Part shown: one piece after another, positions 24,710 to 31,536 of the stretch
Numbering within the stretch: the stretch's first letter is position 1
Layout: every line of letters begins with the position of its first letter
Origin: Arthrobacter_M sp030063245
GTDB taxonomy: Bacteria > Actinomycetota > Actinomycetes > Actinomycetales > Micrococcaceae
DNA length: 64,000 nucleotides
NCBI RefSeq assembly: GCF_051131705.1
Contig: NZ_CP180316.1
Location: 3,906,001-3,970,000, forward strand
Reading direction: 5' to 3'
Program-made: the position numbers and the translations under genes
Notes under the pieces: generated by a model
What the model saw: the letters and a program-made list of their open reading frames with translations, nothing else
Told to the model about the DNA's origin: nothing
The model's database searches: none

Positions 24710-25435
24710 ATGAGCACACCATACGAGAGCCCTGACCCGGAGCATTCCGGCGGGCAGCCACCGGCGGCTGGACGGGACTCCCGACCGGCTTCCGACGCCG
24801 CACCCGAATCGGGTTCGGGTTACGAGCAGCAGGCTCCCCCCGGCTACCAGCAACCCGGCTACCAGCAACCCGGCTACCAGCAACCCGGCTACCAGCAACC
24901 CGGCTACCAGCAGCCACCTCCGGCATATCAGCAACGCGCGGCCGGGCAGCAGGGCGGATACCTTCAGCGGCCCAAGTCACCGGCGGCAAATTTCAGCCAC
25001 TTTCCGGAAAGACTCCGCGACCTTACCGCCGTTCCCCGGGAAGTAAAGAACGCGTACCTTCTCTTCGTCGCCGGTGCCCTTCTCAACCTGCTGGCAAGTC
25101 TGGTCAGTCTGATCCTTGTCGGGAGCCGATCCGGCGCATTTGTCGTGGGCTTCGCCGTGATCGGTTTCGTCTTTGCGATTATCTTTACCGCAGTTTTCAT
25201 CTGGTTAGCCCTCCTCATGAAGGAAGGTGTTGGCTGGGCCCGCGTCGTACTGATCATACTGGCTGCTCTGAACATCATCGGGGGACTCTTCTCGCTCATC
25301 GGGATGTTCGCCAGTGCCGTGAGCCTGATTAATCTGCTGAGCTCCGTCGCCATCGTCATCGGCGGCATCCTCCTGCTGCTGCCCCCGGCCCAGGCATACT
25401 TCAAGGCGCGCCGGCCGCAGGGGTATCTGCAGTAG
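24710..25435 (+). CDS. Pro/Gln-rich membrane protein with PGYQQ repeats
   Basis: A 241-residue protein. The first 100 residues are Pro/Gln/Gly-rich and disordered, with five tandem PGYQQ pentapeptides; the rest has four helices: YLLFVAGALLNLLASLVSLILVG, FVVGFAVIGFVFAIIFTAVFIWLALLM, VVLIILAALNIIGGLFSLIGMFA and LLSSVAIVIGGILLLLPP. It resembles actinobacterial small polytopic proteins with collagen-like or Pro-rich cytoplasmic tails, of unknown role. ATG 24710 lies six bases after TATGGT (24698-24703), so it is probably leaderless. The gene that follows has a similar layout and looks like a diverged paralogue. Confidence 0.65.
   Translation: MSTPYESPDPEHSGGQPPAAGRDSRPASDAAPESGSGYEQQAPPGYQQPGYQQPGYQQPGYQQPGYQQPPPAYQQRAAGQQGGYLQRPKSPAANFSHFPERLRDLTAVPREVKNAYLLFVAGALLNLLASLVSLILVGSRSGAFVVGFAVIGFVFAIIFTAVFIWLALLMKEGVGWARVVLIILAALNIIGGLFSLIGMFASAVSLINLLSSVAIVIGGILLLLPPAQAYFKARRPQGYLQ
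24839..24913 (+). repeat. 15-bp tandem repeat, five copies
   Basis: Five consecutive copies of CCCGGCTACCAGCAA (the last ends in CAG) encode the PGYQQ repeats. The first four are identical, which points to recent expansion by slippage or unequal exchange. Confidence 0.9.
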
Positions 25436-25569
25436 TTCCTGGTATTCAGCAAGGGCGGGGTTAGCGCCTTGAGGGGACCGCGGTAGGGTTGAAGAACCCG
25501 CCGCGGTTCACCTCTTTAACACCCGGTCCGCGGCAAAAGCCTCATCCGCAACCGACCGATTGGACCCTC

Positions 25570-26205
25570 ATGAGCGCCCCGGACGAAGAGCCCCGGACCG
25601 GGCCGAAGGCAACGCCCGGACTCGGCCACTATGGTGAGATATCCCCAGGTGTTCCACGCTACGGGCAGTATGCTCCGCCGGGATACCAGCGGCCCGCAAC
25701 CGACCCGGCGCCCGCTAAGTCGCCGCGGTCCGGCCGTTCCAGCGGGCCAGACGAAGGAACCACGGTTAAGCGCACCGGGGAAAAGCGAGCCGCGCGGCAG
25801 ACGCCGCCGCGTCAGGTGGAGATCGCCTTCCGGCTGATTCTGGGCGCCGGCGTGATCGAAGCCATGCTGGTGGTCCTGGGGGCCATCGCCATGGTCACTC
25901 CGGGTGGACAATCCACCGCAGGGCAGATGCTCCTGGACGCCGGGCTGAAGGACGCCAGCCTGCTGCAGCCACTGCTCATTACCGCTGTGGTGCTCAGCAC
26001 GGCGGCGGTGGGAATCTATGTCCTGATCGCGTTCCAGATCCGCAAGGGCCGCAACTGGGCCCGCATCACCGGAGCCGTTTTGGCGGCATTGTCCCTTTTG
26101 TCGCTGCTCCAGCCGGACCTGATCACAGCGGCCCAGATGCTCCTCGGCATTGTCGCCATGGTTCTGCTGTTCCGGGGCCCAGCCACGGACTACTTCAGGC
26201 GCTAG
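25570..26205 (+). CDS. Four-helix membrane protein, paralogue-like
   Basis: A 211-residue protein with a disordered Pro/Gly/Arg-rich N-terminal half (GYQRPATDPAPAKSPRSGR) and four helices, the last three being PLLITAVVLSTAAVGIYVLIAF, WARITGAVLAALSLLSLL and LITAAQMLLGIVAMVLLFRGP. The motif order, with a charged KGRNWAR turn before helix 3, parallels GVGWAR in the preceding gene, so the two are probably related. ATG 25570 is a judgement; the frame is open to 25489 with a TTG start, and the ribosome binding site is weak. Its 3' end overlaps the convergent rex gene by 11 bases. Confidence 0.6.
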   Translation: MSAPDEEPRTGPKATPGLGHYGEISPGVPRYGQYAPPGYQRPATDPAPAKSPRSGRSSGPDEGTTVKRTGEKRAARQTPPRQVEIAFRLILGAGVIEAMLVVLGAIAMVTPGGQSTAGQMLLDAGLKDASLLQPLLITAVVLSTAAVGIYVLIAFQIRKGRNWARITGAVLAALSLLSLLQPDLITAAQMLLGIVAMVLLFRGPATDYFRR

Positions 26206-26935
26206 GACGGCCCTCGCGCAGGCCCGGCTCCTGGGCGCGTTGGGCATGGTAGGCGAGGATCTGCAGCTCGGTGGCCATATCCACCTTGCGGAGGTTGACG
26301 AAGGCCGGCACTTGGAGGACCACCGGCGCAAAACTCAGGATGCTGTGGACACCGGCCGCGATCACCCGGTCACACATCTGCTGGGCCACCGTACCCGGCA
26401 GTGCGAGCACCACCATATTCGCCCTGGTACGCGCCAGGACAACCTCCAGGTCCTTAACATCACTGACCCGGAGCCAGCCCACCTCATTGCCAACCATCAG
26501 CTGATCCGCATCGAAGAGCGCCACGACGTCGAAGCCCCGGGATTCAAAGCCCGCATAGCGTGCGAGGGCCCGGCCCAGGTTGCCGGCGCCGACTATCGCC
26601 ACGCGCCAGTCGTGTGTCAGTCCGAGTGCGGCTGCGATTTCGCCGCTCAGATGCTGGGCTTCGTAACCGACTCCGCGGGTTCCGTATGAACCGAGATACG
26701 ACAGGTCCTTGCGGACATTGGAAGAACTCACGCCGGCCGCGTCCGCCAGCGCCTCGGAGGAAACACGCTCGGCCCCACCGGCCAGCATCGCGGTGAGGGC
26801 ACGTAGATAAATCGTCAGCCGTGCCACGGTTGCGGGCGGCAGCTGGCGCGCGACAGCCGGCAGTTCTGCCGGCTGTTCCGGGGAAATGTGAGATGAGGGC
26901 ACGAACGTTGCTCCAGATTTCTTCGACTGCACCAT
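26195..26935 (-). CDS. rex: Redox-sensing transcriptional repressor Rex
   Basis: Rex represses respiratory and fermentation genes and leaves DNA when the NADH/NAD ratio rises. The 246-residue protein has the winged-helix domain (LPPATVARLTIYLRALTAML, then SSEALADAAGVSSSNVRKDLSYLGSYGTRGVGY) and a Rossmann domain with RVAIVGAGNLGRALARY that binds NADH. It may coordinate expression of the cytochrome and menaquinone genes in this window, but no Rex site was recognised near them. The usual hemA neighbour is absent. Upstream on the same strand is a glutaredoxin-like gene. Confidence 0.93.
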   Translation of the reverse strand: MVQSKKSGATFVPSSHISPEQPAELPAVARQLPPATVARLTIYLRALTAMLAGGAERVSSEALADAAGVSSSNVRKDLSYLGSYGTRGVGYEAQHLSGEIAAALGLTHDWRVAIVGAGNLGRALARYAGFESRGFDVVALFDADQLMVGNEVGWLRVSDVKDLEVVLARTRANMVVLALPGTVAQQMCDRVIAAGVHSILSFAPVVLQVPAFVNLRKVDMATELQILAYHAQRAQEPGLREGRPSA

Positions 26936-27029
26936 GCTGCCGTAGCGCGGAACCTATGCGTAAAGCCGCCGTCGGGCTATCTCCACTGTAGGGCTCCGGA
27001 CGGGGGCGGCAAAGTCGACGGCCGTGCGT

Positions 27030-27329
27030 TCACTTGGGCGGCGGTTCCATTGCCTCGAGGAGAATCCGCCGCAGCCGGTCCGGATCGATCTTCCAAAAAT
27101 CGCGCTGCACACCGTTGACCAGAACCACGGGAACTTCCTCCGCGAAGCGCGCGGTGAGGCTTTCGTCATCGTCTATCGATTGTTCCTCCCAGCGCAGGCC
27201 CAAGTCCGCCGCTACAGTGTCCACCACGATCCTGGCCCCGCCGCATAGATGGCAGCCGGATCTGGTCACCAGAGTGAGTTCGGGATGTGCGGGCGCCGGT
27301 TCCTGCTGCCGGCCGTCGGAACTACGCAT
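27030..27329 (-). CDS. Glutaredoxin-like (DUF836) protein
   Basis: A 99-residue thioredoxin-fold protein with a redox CXXC motif in TLVTRSGCHLCGGARIVVD and the cis-Pro strand EEVPVVLVNGVQRDFWKID. This matches the glutaredoxin-like DUF836 family found near rex in actinobacteria. It probably takes part in thiol-disulfide exchange; no partner is known. ATG 27329 follows minus-strand TAGATT (27341-27336) with a six-base gap, consistent with a leaderless mRNA. It is divergent from the HAD phosphatase gene. Confidence 0.85.
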   Translation of the reverse strand: MRSSDGRQQEPAPAHPELTLVTRSGCHLCGGARIVVDTVAADLGLRWEEQSIDDDESLTARFAEEVPVVLVNGVQRDFWKIDPDRLRRILLEAMEPPPK

Positions 27330-27417
27330 ACGACAAATCTAGTCCGCCTGGCCCGGCGCGGCCGCCGCCAAGAGGCGCTATCGGGCATAGACCATTCCGA
27401 TTGACTAGACTCAAGCC

Positions 27418-28230
27418 ATGCCCGAAGTGAACTTAGTGACAGCCGAGGACCTCCCGGCCAGTTCGGACCACGAGGGCGAAGCCGCTTTTTTTGACGTCGA
27501 TAACACCTTGATGAAGGGCGCCAGCCTCTTCCACGTTGCCCGCAAGATGTACCAAAAGAAGGCCTTCACTCTTCGCGACGCCGCAGGATTCGCCTGGAAG
27601 CAGGCAAAGTTTGTGTTGCGCGGGGAGACGATGGAAGATGTCCATTCCGTCCGTGACACCGCCCTGGTCCTCGCCGCCGGAATTCCCGTCGAGACTATCC
27701 AAACCATGGGTGAGGAGGTCTTCGACGAGATGATCGAGTCGAAGATCTGGCCCGGGACACTGGCACTGACCCAGCAGCACCTCCGCAGCGGCCGCCAGGT
27801 CTGGCTGCTGACCGCCACGCCGATCGAGGTTGCCGGCGTGATCGCCTCCAGGTTGGGCCTCAGCGGGGCGCTGGGCACCGTGTGCGAGATCGAGGACGGC
27901 CATTACACCGGACGGCTTGTCGGGGATATCCTGCACGGCCCGGCCAAAGCCGCGGCGGCGCGTGAACTGGCCGCTCGTGAGCACCTGGCGTTAGCACGCT
28001 GCTGGGCCTACAGCGACTCCTACAACGACATCCCGCTGCTGAGCGCCGTGGGCAATCCGGTGGCCATCAACCCGGATGCCCGGCTGCGCCGCCATGCCCG
28101 GGACAATAACTGGCCGGTTTATGATTTTCGGTCCGGCCGCCGTGCAGCAACGTGGGGGCTGCGGGCCGCCACCGGGGCAGGCATCATTTATGGCGGCTGG
28201 AAAGGGTTTGGCCGCATCCGCCGCCGCTGA
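27418..28230 (+). CDS. HAD-IB family phosphatase (SerB-like)
   Basis: A 270-residue HAD-superfamily subclass IB hydrolase. The nucleophile motif FFDVDNTLMKG is near residue 22, motif II WLLTATPIEVAG near 140 and motif III/IV CWAYSDSYNDIPLLSAVGNPVAINPD near 197. The C-terminus continues past the family core with a short helix and a basic end (GWKGFGRIRRR). HAD-IB enzymes include phosphoserine and lysophospholipid phosphatases, so the substrate is open. ATG 27418 lies six bases after TAGACT (27406-27411), suggesting leaderless expression. It converges on the bS22 gene across a shared hairpin terminator. Confidence 0.87.
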   Translation: MPEVNLVTAEDLPASSDHEGEAAFFDVDNTLMKGASLFHVARKMYQKKAFTLRDAAGFAWKQAKFVLRGETMEDVHSVRDTALVLAAGIPVETIQTMGEEVFDEMIESKIWPGTLALTQQHLRSGRQVWLLTATPIEVAGVIASRLGLSGALGTVCEIEDGHYTGRLVGDILHGPAKAAAARELAAREHLALARCWAYSDSYNDIPLLSAVGNPVAINPDARLRRHARDNNWPVYDFRSGRRAATWGLRAATGAGIIYGGWKGFGRIRRR

Positions 28231-28280
28231 CCTCCCCTCCACCGCCCAGCGGTACCGCCTTGGACGCCGTAGTAGCGGCC

Positions 28281-28318
28281 CAAAACAAATGCCCGCCACC
28301 ACAACGGTGACGGGCATT
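28281..28318 (-). terminator. Bidirectional hairpin terminator between HAD and bS22 genes
   Basis: Arms AATGCCCGCCACC (28288-28300) and GGTGACGGGCATT (28306-28318) form a 13-bp stem with one mismatch and a 5-base loop. On the minus strand it is followed by TGTTTTG, a T-rich tail typical of intrinsic termination, so it ends the bS22 transcript best. It may also stop the convergent HAD transcript. Confidence 0.75.
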
Positions 28319-28338
28319 CCAAGCTTCGGGAAGTTTCT

Positions 28339-28437
28339 CTACTTCTTGTTGCGGCGCTGGTGACGGGTCTTGCGAAGCAGCTTGCGATGCTTCTTCTTCG
28401 CCATACGCTTGCGACGCTTCTTAATAACTGAACCCAC
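28339..28437 (-). CDS. Small ribosomal protein bS22 (AURKAIP1/COX24 family)
   Basis: A 32-residue, extremely basic protein starting MGSVIKKRRKRMAKKKHR and ending RHQRRNKK. This is the AURKAIP1/COX24-domain protein identified as bS22 in mycobacterial 30S subunits; it binds 16S rRNA and is almost invariant in actinobacteria. Start GTG 28437 has GAGGA five bases upstream (GAGGACTTTCGTG). A good hairpin terminator follows the stop. It is easily missed because of its size. It usually sits near the small HTH protein and proC; here the HTH gene is the neighbour. Confidence 0.93.
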   Translation of the reverse strand: MGSVIKKRRKRMAKKKHRKLLRKTRHQRRNKK

Positions 28438-28555
28438 GAAAGTCCTCACAAACTGTTGAACGACAACTTCCTTGCGGGCAGTTGTCAACGAATAGGCCGA
28501 CCGATCACAAGGTATCGGTCAAAGCCGGAAATGGATCTTTAACAGGGTACCGCCT

Positions 28556-28816
28556 CTAAGCGGTGTCCGCCGAACCGGAGCCACCGGCATCGCCGCGGCC
28601 CTCCACAATGGACGACTGGACATAACCGGCCACCGCAGACTCCGGAACCCGGTACGAGTGTCCGAAACGCACGGCCGGGAGCTCCCCCGAATGCACCAGA
28701 CGGTATACGGTCATCTTGGAAACCCGCATCACGTCGGCCACTTCCGACACGGTCAGAAACTTTACGTCGGAGAAGTTCTGCCCCTGCGCCACGATGCCCC
28801 GCATTCCTTCGCTCAC
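28556..28816 (-). CDS. Small excisionase-type helix-turn-helix protein
   Basis: An 86-residue protein with a single MerR-like/excisionase-type DNA-binding domain: FLTVSEVADVMRVSKMTVYRLVHSGELPAVRFGHSYRVPESAVAGYV. The tail is acidic and Gly/Ser-rich. Such single-domain HTH_17 proteins are conserved in actinobacteria beside the bS22 gene; BldC is a related developmental regulator, but this sequence is not BldC itself. Start choice between residues 1 and 5 (28816 or 28804) is open. It probably regulates transcription; targets are unknown. Confidence 0.85.
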   Translation of the reverse strand: MSEGMRGIVAQGQNFSDVKFLTVSEVADVMRVSKMTVYRLVHSGELPAVRFGHSYRVPESAVAGYVQSSIVEGRGDAGGSGSADTA

Positions 28817-28939
28817 GTCTGTTTCCGACGGCGTGGCAGGATGCTGGGTGCATCGTTCAACCGTATCCAGCTACTCTAGGGGTAGAATCGGCCATTGGGA
28901 AAGTTCCTAAGGCATTAATACTACTCCAGGCATTAATAC

Positions 28940-30196
28940 TCAGTGCCCGCCCTGCGTCGCGTTTTTGGCCCGGCGCGTGCGTGCGCTGCCCGCCAGACGG
29001 TCCAGCACGGCGGCCGTAACATCCCATTCCATGCAGGCGTCGGTCACGCTCTGTCCGTAGGTCAACGACGCGGTTGACGCGGTCCCGGCGGCGACCGCGG
29101 CGACATCCAAAGTTTGTGCCCCGCCGGCCAGGAAACTTTCCAGCATGACGCCGGCAACGGCGTCGGCCGATTTCCCGCCGGCTTCCAGCTGTGCGCCGAT
29201 TTCCAGTGCGACCTCGGCCTGGCGGTGATGGTTCTTGCCGCTGTTCGCATGGCTGGCATCGACAATCAGCCGGGGGTTCAGGCCGGCAGCCGCAAGTCGT
29301 GTGGACGCCGCGGTGACCTCCTGCACCCCGTAGTTCGGCCCCTGGTGGCCGCCGCGAAGGATCATGTGGGTATCGGGATTGCCCGCGGTGGAGACAAGCG
29401 CTGCGTGGCCCGCCGCGTCGATTCCCAGGAAAGACTGCGGCACGCAGGAAGCGGCGCACGCGTCGAGCGCCACCTGCAGGCCGCCGTCGGTCCCGTTCTT
29501 GAAGCCGACCGGCATGGAGAGGCCGGAGACCAGCTGCCGGTGGATCTGGCTTTCCGTGGTGCGGGCGCCGACGGCACCCCAGGAGATGAGATCGGCGGTG
29601 TACTGCGGACTAATCGGTTCCAGGAATTCGGTCCCCACCGGCATACCCAGCCGTCCCACCTGGAGCAGGAAATTACGCGCCTGCCGCAGTCCGGTCGGGA
29701 CGTCGTGGCGCCCGTCCAGCCCGGGATCGTTGATCAGGCCCTTCCAGCCGACGGTGGTGCGCGGCTTCTCGAAGTAGGCCCGCATGACGATCAGCAGATT
29801 CTCCTTGTGCCGCTCGGCCGCGCTGACCAGTCGGCGAGCGTACTCCAGTCCGGCACGGGTGTCGTGGATGGAACACGGACCCACGATCACCAGCAGCCGA
29901 TCATCAACGCCGTCCATGATGGCGCGCACCTGATCCCGCCCGCGCTCGACGACGGCGCTTAGCTGCGCGTTCACCGGGAGCTCGGTGGTCAGTTGGGCAG
30001 CGGACGGCAACGGGGTGAATTGGCTGACCCGCAGGTTCGAGGTGGGCCGTGCAGCCGCAGTGTAGGCGCTGGAGCCCCCACCGGCGCCTGCCGCGCCGGT
30101 GGCCGCACCGCATGCCGCGCCAGTGGCCCTGTAGGCGGCTGCCGCGTGGCTGGCGGGGCCGGCACATACGCCGGTGGATGTCGCGTCGATGGTCAT
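28940..30196 (-). CDS. aroG: 3-deoxy-7-phosphoheptulonate synthase (class I, AroG type)
   Basis: DAHP synthase condenses phosphoenolpyruvate with erythrose 4-phosphate, the first step of aromatic amino-acid synthesis. The 418-residue protein has the class I TIM barrel: VIVGPCSIHD with the metal-binding Cys, RAYFEKPRTTVGWKGLINDP, GTEFLEPISPQY, GARTTESQIHRQLVSGL, GFKNGTDG and IVDASHANSGK. An Ala/Gly-rich, low-complexity extension of about 45 residues precedes the catalytic domain. The ATG has AGGA upstream. Expression is very likely controlled by the aromatic leader peptide and hairpins just upstream. A 12-bp direct repeat GGCATTAATACT (28911-28922, 28929-28940) follows the stop. Confidence 0.94.
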   Translation of the reverse strand: MTIDATSTGVCAGPASHAAAAYRATGAACGAATGAAGAGGGSSAYTAAARPTSNLRVSQFTPLPSAAQLTTELPVNAQLSAVVERGRDQVRAIMDGVDDRLLVIVGPCSIHDTRAGLEYARRLVSAAERHKENLLIVMRAYFEKPRTTVGWKGLINDPGLDGRHDVPTGLRQARNFLLQVGRLGMPVGTEFLEPISPQYTADLISWGAVGARTTESQIHRQLVSGLSMPVGFKNGTDGGLQVALDACAASCVPQSFLGIDAAGHAALVSTAGNPDTHMILRGGHQGPNYGVQEVTAASTRLAAAGLNPRLIVDASHANSGKNHHRQAEVALEIGAQLEAGGKSADAVAGVMLESFLAGGAQTLDVAAVAAGTASTASLTYGQSVTDACMEWDVTAAVLDRLAGSARTRRAKNATQGGH

Positions 30197-30210
30197 GGGA
30201 GGTCCTGTTC

Positions 30211-30289
30211 CTTGGCTGGAAGCGGGCCCTGAACAGAACCCGCCGGAAATGGCGAAGGACAGAGAATAATCCCTGTCCTGTTGGCTCTG
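30211..30289 (-). promoter_or_regulatory. Hairpins of the aroG leader (attenuator)
   Basis: The transcribed leader can form three stems. Stem 1: GTTGGCTCTG (30280-30289) pairs with CAGAGCCAAC (30329-30338), 10 bp perfect, the latter lying inside the leader peptide just after its aromatic codons. Stem 2: AGGACAG/CTGTCCT (30256-30262, 30273-30279), 7 bp. Stem 3: GCGGG/CCCGC (30222-30226, 30239-30243). The TTGGCT arm could instead pair with AGCCAA beside the aroG ribosome binding site (30218-30213). No clear T-run is seen, so control may act on transcription or on translation. Confidence 0.65.
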
Positions 30290-30307
30290 AAGAAGGTCGG
30301 ATGCGTG

Positions 30308-30367
30308 TCAGTCAGACGCGGGCCCCTCCAGAGCCAACGGAAAATACGCATACCAACGGTTTGTCAT
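30308..30367 (-). CDS. Aromatic leader peptide of aroG
   Basis: A 19-codon ORF encodes MTNRWYAYFPLALEGPASD, with Trp-Tyr-Ala-Tyr-Phe in a row, the end products of the pathway that aroG opens. It begins six bases after a TATGGT -10 hexamer, so it is translated from a leaderless start. Directly after the aromatic codons comes the 5' arm of a 10-bp stem, the geometry of ribosome-mediated attenuation: ribosomes short of Trp, Tyr or Phe tRNA would stall and keep the stem open. A similar aromatic leader has been described for a Corynebacterium DAHP synthase gene. The function here is inference from this layout. Confidence 0.8.
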   Translation of the reverse strand: MTNRWYAYFPLALEGPASD

Positions 30368-30373
30368 GGCCCC

Positions 30374-30403
30374 ACCATAGCCAGGTTTCTAACCGGTCAG
30401 CAA
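30374..30403 (-). promoter_or_regulatory. aroG promoter
   Basis: On the minus strand -35 TTGCTG (30403-30398), an 18-base spacer and -10 TATGGT (30379-30374) place the start of transcription at the leader-peptide ATG at 30367. The -35 element lies inside the 3' end of the esterase gene and the stop codon of that gene falls in the spacer. Confidence 0.65.
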
Positions 30404-31393
30404 CTCCGCGACGAATTCCAGCTGCTTGATCCAGTGGTACTCCTGTCCACCCTCGTGGTTATTGAAGCGGTAGATCTCCAGTTCCTTGCGCGTTGCCGCC
30501 TCGGATCCGTAGGCGTTGTAGGCGGCAAACACCGTCGATGGGGGGCAGATATCGTCCATCAGCGCCACCGAAAACAACGCTCTCGCGGTCGCCGCGCGGC
30601 CCAGGTGTACGCCGTCGAAATAATTCAACACCTGCAGAACCTGCTCATAGCGGTCCCGGTGCCGGTTGAGGAAGCCGGCAATCTCCTGGTATGGTCCGCG
30701 CGGAGCAATATCAATGGCCCGCGGGAAGTCCTGCAGGAACGGCACATCGGGCAGGGCTCCGATGACGCCGTCGAGCCGGCCGGCTGCCAGCCCGGCGACG
30801 GCGAGGGTGATGCCGCCGCCCTGGCTGACGCCGGCGAGCACCACGCGGGACGCATCCACCTCCGGGTGCGCCTGCGCCGCCTGCACGGCTCGGAACGCGT
30901 CGACGTACAGCCGCCGGTAGTAGTAGCTTTCCTTGCTGCGGATCCCCCGCGTCATCAGCCCGGCGTAGGCCACTTCTCCGGCGGACGGGTGCGGATCGGC
31001 CGTCTCACCGGAGATCCCGCCATAGCCCTGTCCCCGGGTGTCCATGATGAAGTGCGCGTAGCCGGCCTGTGCCCATCTGGTGTCCTGGTTGACCAGGCCT
31101 CGTCCGCCTGAGTAGCCGGCATAGTGCACGACGACGGGAAGCCGGGCTTCCGGGGCACGGTGCGCGGGCAGGTGGAGCCAGCCCTTGATGGGTGCGCCGT
31201 CGGCGCCGGAAAACGACACGTCAAGGGTATCGATGACCGTCAGGTGGTTATCCACGGGGGTGAACCGTGCATTCAACGGGAAGGCGCGGACCGCGGCGAT
31301 TGTCGCATCCCAGAATCCGTCGATGTCCGCCGGCCTGCTGGCCGCCGAGGTGTAGTCCCGCAGCTGTTCCAGCGGATAGTCAGAGAGCGGCAT
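30389..31393 (-). CDS. Acetylxylan esterase / cephalosporin-C deacetylase family
   Basis: A 334-residue alpha/beta hydrolase of the AXE1 family, which removes acetyl groups from xylo-oligosaccharides or related compounds in the cytoplasm. The nucleophilic Ser is in VVLAGVSQGGGITLAVAG; the oxyanion region is VHYAGYSGGRG and the family motif FIMDTRGQGYGG follows. The catalytic Asp and His fit DDICPPSTVFAAYNAYG and NHEGGQEYHWIKQ. There is no signal peptide. ATG 31393 is chosen for AGGAAAG upstream; the frame stays open to 31438. It is monocistronic, with the aroG promoter inside its 3' end. Confidence 0.9.
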   Translation of the reverse strand: MPLSDYPLEQLRDYTSAASRPADIDGFWDATIAAVRAFPLNARFTPVDNHLTVIDTLDVSFSGADGAPIKGWLHLPAHRAPEARLPVVVHYAGYSGGRGLVNQDTRWAQAGYAHFIMDTRGQGYGGISGETADPHPSAGEVAYAGLMTRGIRSKESYYYRRLYVDAFRAVQAAQAHPEVDASRVVLAGVSQGGGITLAVAGLAAGRLDGVIGALPDVPFLQDFPRAIDIAPRGPYQEIAGFLNRHRDRYEQVLQVLNYFDGVHLGRAATARALFSVALMDDICPPSTVFAAYNAYGSEAATRKELEIYRFNNHEGGQEYHWIKQLEFVAELLTG

Positions 31394-31440
31394 GGGTGGC
31401 TTTCCTGTTGGCGGCCGGCAGGTTGATCGATGGTGCACTT

Positions 31441-31471
31441 CGCGCCCATGTCCGGGCGAAACATGGGCGCG
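31441..31471 (-). terminator. Hairpin between gdhA and the esterase gene
   Basis: A perfect 11-bp inverted repeat CGCGCCCATGT/ACATGGGCGCG with a 9-base loop lies 66 bases after the gdhA stop and 48 bases before the esterase start. Both genes are on the minus strand, so it likely ends the gdhA transcript. There is no T-run. Confidence 0.55.
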
Positions 31472-31536
31472 AGGTGGGACCTGGATGCGGGGTCCGGGAG
31501 GGTCCGAGGCGGTTGGAGCCGGGAGGGGCCGAGCGG

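Noticed and set aside
24839..24913. Regular repeat that might suggest a CRISPR array
   Set aside because: Units are contiguous 15-bp copies without spacers and lie inside a coding sequence.
28911..28940. 12-bp direct repeat after aroG as a regulator site or terminator
   Set aside because: It is a simple 18-bp-period duplication without symmetry, and no function can be argued.
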